Origin: 40-80 sp964503665
Lineage (GTDB): Bacteria; Bacteroidota; Bacteroidia; Flavobacteriales_D; Crocinitomicaceae
Direction of reading: 5' to 3'
NCBI GenBank assembly: GCA_964503665.1
Contig: CAZDAR010000078.1
Span: forward strand, 1 to 10,487
Length of the DNA: 10,487 nucleotides
A model generated the notes under the pieces. That model had not been told where the DNA came from. It saw only the letters and a list, made by a program, of their open reading frames with translations, and ran no database searches. Below, piece after piece: positions 6,156-10,487 of the stretch; position 1 is the stretch's first letter; each line of letters starts with the position of its first letter. The translations under genes and the position numbers were made by a program.

Positions 6156-6746
6156 ATGAAACACATAAAAAATAGTATTCTTCCACTCCTACTCTTTTGT
6201 TTTGGAACGACATTTTCTCAAACGACAGATAGTTTAAGTGTTTCGCCCAATCCATTTAGTAGTTCGGCAGTTATTCATTTTGATATTGCTCAAACAGATA
6301 CTATTACATTGCGAGTTTTTACCATGACTGCACAAGTAGTAGAGACTTATTTTCAATCGACCATTCTACCAAGTGGCTCCTACAATATCCACTTAATCGG
6401 TGATAGTTTAGCCGACGGAATGTATCTCATTCGACTTGAAATTGGAACCACAAAATCTTTGAATGCAAAAGTGGTTAAAAAGAGTTCAACTACTAGTATT
6501 CAAGAAAATAAATTGTTGGATAATATCTTTCTTTTTCCAAATCCAACAACGAACTTCATTACCATTCCTATGGAAGGAAGAAAGACGATTGTTTTAACAG
6601 ATTTGAATGGGAAAATAGTTCAGAAAATCGAAACAGATAAGCAAACGATTTCGCTTTCAGAATTAGAAGCAGAAGAATATTACATAACTATAGTGACGAG
6701 TAAAAATGAAATAATTACGACACGAATAATAGTAAAAAATAAATAA
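6156..6746 (+). CDS. Exported protein made of two tandem T9SS type A sorting domains
   Basis: A 196-residue protein with a signal peptide (MKHIKNS, hydrophobic 8-19, FSQ at about 20-22). The rest is two successive units that look like T9SS C-terminal sorting domains. The first (about 24-110) has VSPNPF, a central LRVFTMTAQVV, and LADGMYLIRL near its end. The second (about 120-196) has FPNPTTNFITI, VLTDLNGKIV, and LEAEEYYITIV before a basic end. Such domains normally follow a large cargo and are cleaved during export across the outer membrane; here there is no cargo. In-frame starts at 6132 (TTG) and 6141 (ATG) lie inside the previous gene and add a charged tip, so 6156, seven bases after that gene's stop, is preferred. 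It might be an adaptor, a decayed cargo or a small surface protein. Confidence 0.88.
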   Translation: MKHIKNSILPLLLFCFGTTFSQTTDSLSVSPNPFSSSAVIHFDIAQTDTITLRVFTMTAQVVETYFQSTILPSGSYNIHLIGDSLADGMYLIRLEIGTTKSLNAKVVKKSSTTSIQENKLLDNIFLFPNPTTNFITIPMEGRKTIVLTDLNGKIVQKIETDKQTISLSELEAEEYYITIVTSKNEIITTRIIVKNK

Positions 6747-6755
6747 CTTATAAAA

Positions 6756-7286
6756 ATGAATATGAAATATATTTTAGGATTATGTATTGTTGTTTCCTTT
6801 TTAGGATGTAAAAAGATCGATAAATTGACACAGTTTAATATGAATTTTGATCAAACGGCCGTGATTCCAGCGTCAAGTAGTATTAACCTACCTTTCAACA
6901 TCTTAACACCAGAGATGGAGACAAATTCAGCTTCTACATTTGAAATTCACGATACTCGAAAAGATTTGATTGAAGAAATTAAGTTAACCACTCTAGCATT
7001 AACACTCACTTCTCCGAGCAATACCGATTTTAGTTTTTTGAAATCAATTAGTCTTTATATCTCAGCAGATGGACTTCCTGAGACTAAAATTGCGTGGAGA
7101 GATGATATTCCTCAAGATGTTTCCGTTTTAAATTTAACAGTCGCGAACACGGATATCAAAGAATACATTAAAAAAGATAATTTTTCCTTGCGTTTGAATA
7201 CTGTCACAGATGAAGTTTTAACACAAGATCACGAAATTGCGATACATTCTTTATTGTTTGTAGATGCTAAGATATTAGGTCAGTAG
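6756..7286 (+). CDS. Lipoprotein of unknown function
   Basis: A 176-residue protein with a lipoprotein signal: a hydrophobic run (about 5-16) and FLGC with Cys at 18, followed by KK. It should be lipid-anchored in the envelope; the KK after Cys neither proves nor excludes surface export. The mature part looks rich in beta strands, with alternating Thr/Ser and hydrophobic residues (about 75-90 and 97-104) and few cysteines, as in small sandwich-fold domains. I recognise no family. It starts nine bases after the sorting-domain gene and is very likely on the same transcript. A second in-frame ATG at 6762 would shorten it by only two residues. Confidence 0.85.
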   Translation: MNMKYILGLCIVVSFLGCKKIDKLTQFNMNFDQTAVIPASSSINLPFNILTPEMETNSASTFEIHDTRKDLIEEIKLTTLALTLTSPSNTDFSFLKSISLYISADGLPETKIAWRDDIPQDVSVLNLTVANTDIKEYIKKDNFSLRLNTVTDEVLTQDHEIAIHSLLFVDAKILGQ

Positions 7287-7311
7287 AAATACAAATGATT
7301 ACACCTCCTAA

Positions 7312-7854
7312 ATGAAACTTAGCATAATCTCTAAAAGCGATATTTCATCAAGTACTTGGGACGGTGGAAAAACCTATGAGTATTTTATTTACCCAAAGAC
7401 ATCGTCCTATTCTCAGAAAAATTTTATTTTTCGAATAAGCAGCGCAACAATCGAGAAACAACCTTCTATTTTTACACAATTTGATGGCTACAAACGCTAT
7501 CTTGTGATGCTTGATAACGATTTAAAGATACAGCGAAACGGTAGTGACGAAACATATTCCAACAATGAAATTTTTGAATTCAATTCAGCCGATATAATTC
7601 ATTCCTTTTCAACAGGAAATGATTTTAATCTGATGGTTAAAATGGATGAAGATGATTTTGACATAAAAGTGATTCAATTGAAAGGCGACTATAGGCAATC
7701 GTTTATTTTTGCTTTTGCCATTGAAGCGGTACAACTAACGTTAAATCAAACGGAAGTTAAACTGGATAAAGATGATTTATTAATCATAGAAAATGTTAAT
7801 AATGAAATAATTACATGTGTTAGCAACAGAAAAATGATTGTTGGATACAGATAA
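7312..7854 (+). CDS. HutD/Ves-family cupin-like protein
   Basis: A 180-residue protein without a signal peptide, so cytoplasmic. It matches the HutD/Ves family by motif: STWDGGKTYEY near residues 14-24 (W-x-G-G-x-T-x-E in the family), FIFRIS-A-I (about 38-47), then F-x-GYKRYLVMLD (about 57-68), and DFNLMVK (about 103-109). The family has a double-stranded beta-barrel fold. HutD occurs with histidine-use genes in proteobacteria and Ves in E. coli, but no catalytic role is established. No hut gene is near here. It follows the lipoprotein gene by 25 bases and may share its transcript. It is the only cytoplasmic product of the cluster, so the link may be accidental. Confidence 0.85.
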   Translation: MKLSIISKSDISSSTWDGGKTYEYFIYPKTSSYSQKNFIFRISSATIEKQPSIFTQFDGYKRYLVMLDNDLKIQRNGSDETYSNNEIFEFNSADIIHSFSTGNDFNLMVKMDEDDFDIKVIQLKGDYRQSFIFAFAIEAVQLTLNQTEVKLDKDDLLIIENVNNEIITCVSNRKMIVGYR

Positions 7855-7998
7855 TTTTTCATACTATTTTACCCAAATGGAAATGAATGTATTGCCGGAC
7901 TGATTTCTAAGCATTTTTTATTGGACGGAGAGATTCCATTCTATTTTTATGACGACCTACAAAAACCTTCAATTATCATTCAGTTATTAGCGTTTTAA
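7855..7998 (+). pseudogene. Likely remnant of a GNAT acetyltransferase C-terminus
   Basis: The frame of the HutD-like gene stays open for 47 codons after its TAA, up to a TAA at 7996-7998, but has no start codon near its beginning. The translation looks protein-like, and its end resembles the C-terminus of GNAT N-acetyltransferases: a GLISKHFLLDGEIPFYFYDD stretch, then an S in place of the usual N..S pair, and a closing LLAF where the family has KLGF. The acetyl-CoA loop and all the N-terminal part are missing. I read it as the decayed tail of a lost gene. The call rests on this short match by eye. Confidence 0.35.
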
Positions 7999-8180
7999 CC
8001 ATGGTGATTATCTTCTTATCACTCAACACGTAATCAAGCTTATTAATGAAAAATAGAGCATTCTTATTTCTTACTTACATTCCGTTTCAACATTTCTATT
8101 AAATTTGAGCCTTCGTATCTGCTATTTTTACCCAATTAAGGAACACGAAAACAATAAACACTATATCTCAAAGACAAAAG
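7999..8180. other. Leader region of the DUF389 gene
   Basis: No gene is seen here. It contains a full TAnnTTTG box at 8100-8107 and a weak GTGAT/ATCAC stem around 8003-8021 that is too short to call a terminator. Confidence 0.4.
8100..8107 (+). promoter_or_regulatory. Candidate -7 box for the DUF389 gene
   Basis: TAAATTTG matches TAnnTTTG fully and would give a leader of about 68 bases before the ATG at 8181. No TTG element is seen at the usual -33 distance, so support is moderate. Confidence 0.4.
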
Positions 8181-9503
8181 ATGACGGTAAAACAATTATT
8201 TAGAAAGTCGGTTCAATACTTAAGTATAAAAACAGAACTGGAGAATTTCGATAGTATTCATAAAGAGATTCAAAAAGGTATCATCTTTAGAGGTACTAAT
8301 CTTTGGATTTTAGTTTTCGCCATCATTGTCGCTTCTGTTGGATTAAATATGAATTCAACGGCGGTAATTATCGGGGCCATGTTAATTTCGCCACTCATGG
8401 GGCCTATCAATGGTATTGGCTATAGTATTGCGACATATAACATCAAATTATTTCAAAAATCACTCAAAAACTTTGGATTTGCTGTCGGCATCAGTTTAGT
8501 GGCTTCGACTGGATATTTCGTATTATCTCCTATTTCAACAGCACACTCAGAATTACTAGCGCGTACTTATCCTACTATTTACGATGTAATGATTGCGCTA
8601 TTTGGTGGTTTAGCTGGAATTGTAGCAATTAGCAGTAAACAAAAAGGAAATGTTATTCCAGGTGTTGCCATTGCAACTGCGTTAATGCCGCCGTTGTGTA
8701 CAGCAGGTTACGGGTTGGCAACATTGCAATTTAATTTCTTTTATGGTGCTCTTTATTTGTTTACCATCAATACCGTTTTCATTGCCATAGCTTCATTGTT
8801 GATTTCTCGGGTGATGAATTTCCCAATTATAAGTGTACTAGATGCTTCTACGAAGAGAAGGTTAAACCGTCTTATTTATTTCATTATAGCGCTCGTATCT
8901 GTTCCTAGTGTTTACTTTGGTTATAAATTAATTCAAACAGAAAAATTCAGTGAAAATGCCACTAATTACGTAGCAAACGTTAGCTCATTTGAAGGGAATT
9001 ATCTATTGAAAAACGAAATAGACCCACAGAATAGCACGATTGTATTGACATATGGAGGGAAAGGAATTACAGCTACACAAAAAGAAATAATTATTCAAAA
9101 AGCGGCTAATTTCAATCTAAAAAACCCTAGTATAACCATTCAGCAAGGATTAACGTTTGAACACGACGACAGTAAGGAAAATCAAGTTATTCGATTGAGA
9201 GAAGAATTATACCAAGTTAATAATATATTAAAAGAAAAACAGTTGCAATTAGACAGTACCTCAAAAAGACCTTATTTAGGGAATGCTTTATTGATAGAAT
9301 TGCGCAAGTTTTACCCTCAAATAAAAAGCTGTACCTACGCTCAAACACTTCAATTTAAAGACTCACTCAAAGTTCCTGAAAAAATAAACATGGTACTATT
9401 CACGACAGAGACAAATGCGATAACAGAAGAGGAGAAAGAAAAAATAATTGATTGGGTGAGGGCTAGATTGGAAGCAGATAATGTAAAAGTGTTCTTTGAA
9501 TAA
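8181..9503 (+). CDS. DUF389 (TIGR00341-type) multi-pass membrane protein
   Basis: A 440-residue inner-membrane protein of the DUF389 family, whose transport or other activity is not established. The family core is very clear: NSTAVIIGAMLISPLMGPI (about 58-76) and GVAIATALMPPLCTAGYGLA (161-180). About seven membrane segments fall at 40-57, 60-83, 97-117, 134-152, 160-180, 187-209 and 230-248. The last 190 residues are soluble and charged, with a probable coiled-coil (about 331-357) and a mixed alpha/beta end. This extension follows the membrane core as in many Bacteroidetes members. The N-terminus is short (about 35 residues before the first segment). The gene appears to be transcribed alone. 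Confidence 0.93.
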   Translation: MTVKQLFRKSVQYLSIKTELENFDSIHKEIQKGIIFRGTNLWILVFAIIVASVGLNMNSTAVIIGAMLISPLMGPINGIGYSIATYNIKLFQKSLKNFGFAVGISLVASTGYFVLSPISTAHSELLARTYPTIYDVMIALFGGLAGIVAISSKQKGNVIPGVAIATALMPPLCTAGYGLATLQFNFFYGALYLFTINTVFIAIASLLISRVMNFPIISVLDASTKRRLNRLIYFIIALVSVPSVYFGYKLIQTEKFSENATNYVANVSSFEGNYLLKNEIDPQNSTIVLTYGGKGITATQKEIIIQKAANFNLKNPSITIQQGLTFEHDDSKENQVIRLREELYQVNNILKEKQLQLDSTSKRPYLGNALLIELRKFYPQIKSCTYAQTLQFKDSLKVPEKINMVLFTTETNAITEEEKEKIIDWVRARLEADNVKVFFE

Positions 9504-9555
9504 ACATATTTTATTTTTTTAACTTTCGACATCTGTAAACTTAAGATTTATTAGG

Positions 9556-9605
9556 GATAGCGTAAGATTGTAACGGTAACGTACGCTATCGTTATATTCA
9601 ACGAT
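9556..9605 (+). repeat. Two overlapping hairpins before the CAP gene
   Basis: GATAGCGTA (9556-9564) pairs with TACGCTATC (9582-9590). ATCGTT (9588-9593) can instead pair with AACGAT (9600-9605). The two stems share bases 9588-9590, so they compete at their edges. No T-run follows, so neither is a standard terminator. They may end the DUF389 transcript weakly, or lie in the leader of the CAP gene, which starts 26 bases later. Confidence 0.45.
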
Positions 9606-9630
9606 AATCACCTCACTTAAACTATTTAAA

Positions 9631-10167
9631 ATGAAATCATTTCTTTTCCTTTTTTGTATCTCTTTTTTCTATGCGGCTTCATTCTCACAAGAAATAACTA
9701 GTGAAGAAAAACAACTTTACGATCTCATCATGAAATATCGACAACAAAAAGGACTTTCAAAGATCCCACTATCAAAGTCTTTGACCTTTGTTGCCAAAAC
9801 ACATGTAAAAGATCTGGTAGACAATAAACCTAATGTCGAAAAATGCAATCTACATAGTTGGTCAAATAAAGGAAATTGGTCACCTTGTTGCTACACACCC
9901 GATCATGCTAAGGCAAAAGGTATGTGGTCGAAACCGAGCGAATTAACTTCTTATCCAGGATATGGATTTGAGATTGCTTGTGGTGGTGAAGGATTTGAGA
10001 TGACTGCCGAGTATGCTTTAAAATCATGGAAAGCTAGCAATGGTCACAATGCTGTCATTTTAAATGCAAATAATTGGAAAAAGATGAAGTGGAATGCGAT
10101 TGGCATTGCAATTTACAACGGTTTTGCGGTCGTTTGGTTTGGTGTAGAAGAAGATCCTGACAAGTAG
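9631..10167 (+). CDS. Exported CAP-domain (SCP/PR-1-like) protein
   Basis: A 178-residue secreted or periplasmic protein with a signal peptide (K2, hydrophobic 4-17, SFSQ at 17-20). The mature part is one CAP domain of usual length. It opens with the helix EEKQLYDLIMKYRQQKGLSK; LHSW carries His75; YGFEIA carries Glu114; and SWKASNGHNAVIL (132-144) carries the conserved GHN with His139 before the closing W-N-x-IGIAIY strand. His75, Glu114 and His139 correspond to the CAP cavity residues, though the activity of bacterial CAP proteins is mostly unknown. Mature cysteines at 72, 86, 87 and 117 could form disulfides. It has no sorting domain or anchor. A terminator follows at once. Confidence 0.93.
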   Translation: MKSFLFLFCISFFYAASFSQEITSEEKQLYDLIMKYRQQKGLSKIPLSKSLTFVAKTHVKDLVDNKPNVEKCNLHSWSNKGNWSPCCYTPDHAKAKGMWSKPSELTSYPGYGFEIACGGEGFEMTAEYALKSWKASNGHNAVILNANNWKKMKWNAIGIAIYNGFAVVWFGVEEDPDK

Positions 10168-10180
10168 ATGTTGTCAATAT

Positions 10181-10216
10181 AAAAGAGCCATCCGTAGTAA
10201 GCGAATGGCCCTTTTT
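10181..10216 (+). terminator. Rho-independent terminator after the CAP gene
   Basis: AAAAGAGCCAT (10181-10191) pairs with ATGGCCCTTTT (10205-10215), with one A-C mismatch that becomes a G-U wobble on the other strand. The T-run at 10212-10216 follows. It lies 13 bases after the stop codon. The A-run on the other side would let it act in both directions. Confidence 0.78.
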
Positions 10217-10315
10217 CATCAGTCATTTGTATTAATAGTGTGTGACAGCAACAAATCCATTGAATTCATCTAATTTACCTTTCGGTTAAAACAATCCTTG
10301 TTGAACAAATAACGT

Positions 10316-10396
10316 TTAAACTTTCCCTCCGTTTATCGCACTCATGATATCATTGACTTCGCTTAAAAAACGTCCTGTCCTTACTGCTATTTCCAT
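10316..10396 (-). CDS. Possible short or partial reading frame at right edge
   Basis: On the minus strand a frame is open from the window edge (10486) to a TAA at 10316-10318, 56 codons, with an ATG at 10394-10396. From that ATG it encodes 26 residues of protein-like composition (MEIAVRTGRFLSEV at the start, AINGGKV at the end). The upstream part reads like AT-rich noncoding DNA. It may be the end of a gene, a short peptide, or chance. I recognise no family. Confidence 0.2.
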   Translation of the reverse strand: MEIAVRTGRFLSEVNDIMSAINGGKV

Positions 10397-10487
10397 TAAG
10401 ATGTATTTCAGATGAACGGAAAGTAGTGATATAGAATATAAGTGTAAAACATAAGATTGAATTAAAACAAAAAAGTCACCGACAGAT

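Noticed and set aside
6043..6255. 70-residue minus-strand frame across the 5648/6156 gene joint
   Set aside because: It is antisense to two well-supported genes, and its aromatic-rich composition is what antisense reading of AT-rich codons gives.
7300..7311. CACCTCCT just before the HutD-like start as a ribosome binding site
   Set aside because: CCTCCT is the anti-Shine-Dalgarno sense, not AGGAGG, so it would not bind 16S rRNA.
9350..9532. 60-residue minus-strand frame at the end of the DUF389 gene
   Set aside because: It is antisense to the conserved C-terminal extension; no start signal or family match.

Overview
The window looks like chromosomal DNA of an AT-rich Bacteroidota bacterium, probably of the Flavobacteriia (Crocinitomicaceae/Fluviicola-like, a guess). 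The evidence is the low GC content, two tandem type IX secretion (T9SS) sorting domains, signal peptides ending in the typical 'FSQ'/'YSQ', promoter -7 boxes of the Bacteroidetes form TAnnTTTG, and starts without Shine-Dalgarno sequences.

Layout. (1) Positions 1-1700 look like a mobile gene-cassette region. It holds a small orphan lipoprotein and an RclC/YkgB-like (DUF417) membrane protein. Each is bracketed by short inverted repeats that resemble the core sites of integron attC elements, with strong hairpins between. The spacer between the two genes (717-940) reads on the minus strand like an internally deleted group II intron, starting GTGTG and ending in a domain VI-like hairpin plus CTACTCGAT, lodged inside the attC-like site. 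(2) Positions 1966-3264 (minus) encode a compact DEAD-box RNA helicase with its own TAnnTTTG promoter. (3) Positions 3265-3830 hold no gene but contain a perfect terminator-type hairpin and a TTGTAAAGCAATA repeat pair spaced by two helical turns. (4) Positions 3831-4997 (minus) encode a membrane-bound AraC-type regulator with seven N-terminal transmembrane segments. (5) Positions 5331-7854 (plus) hold a possible 62-residue membrane peptide, then a tight four-gene cluster with gaps of 7, 9 and 25 bases: an exported helical protein, an exported protein made almost only of two T9SS sorting domains, a lipoprotein, and a HutD/Ves-family protein. A decayed acetyltransferase tail follows in the same frame. 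(6) Positions 8181-9503 encode a DUF389 membrane protein, and 9631-10167 an exported CAP-domain protein with a clear terminator. The last 270 bases hold no convincing gene.

How the parts may work together. The 5648-7286 genes all make exported products and look co-transcribed, so a shared envelope or surface role is a reasonable inference. The divergent 7-TM AraC regulator is a candidate controller. The cassette region looks recently acquired and unrelated to its neighbours. The most unusual items are the sorting-domain-only protein and the intron-in-attC composite. All family calls rest on reading motifs by eye; no search was run.
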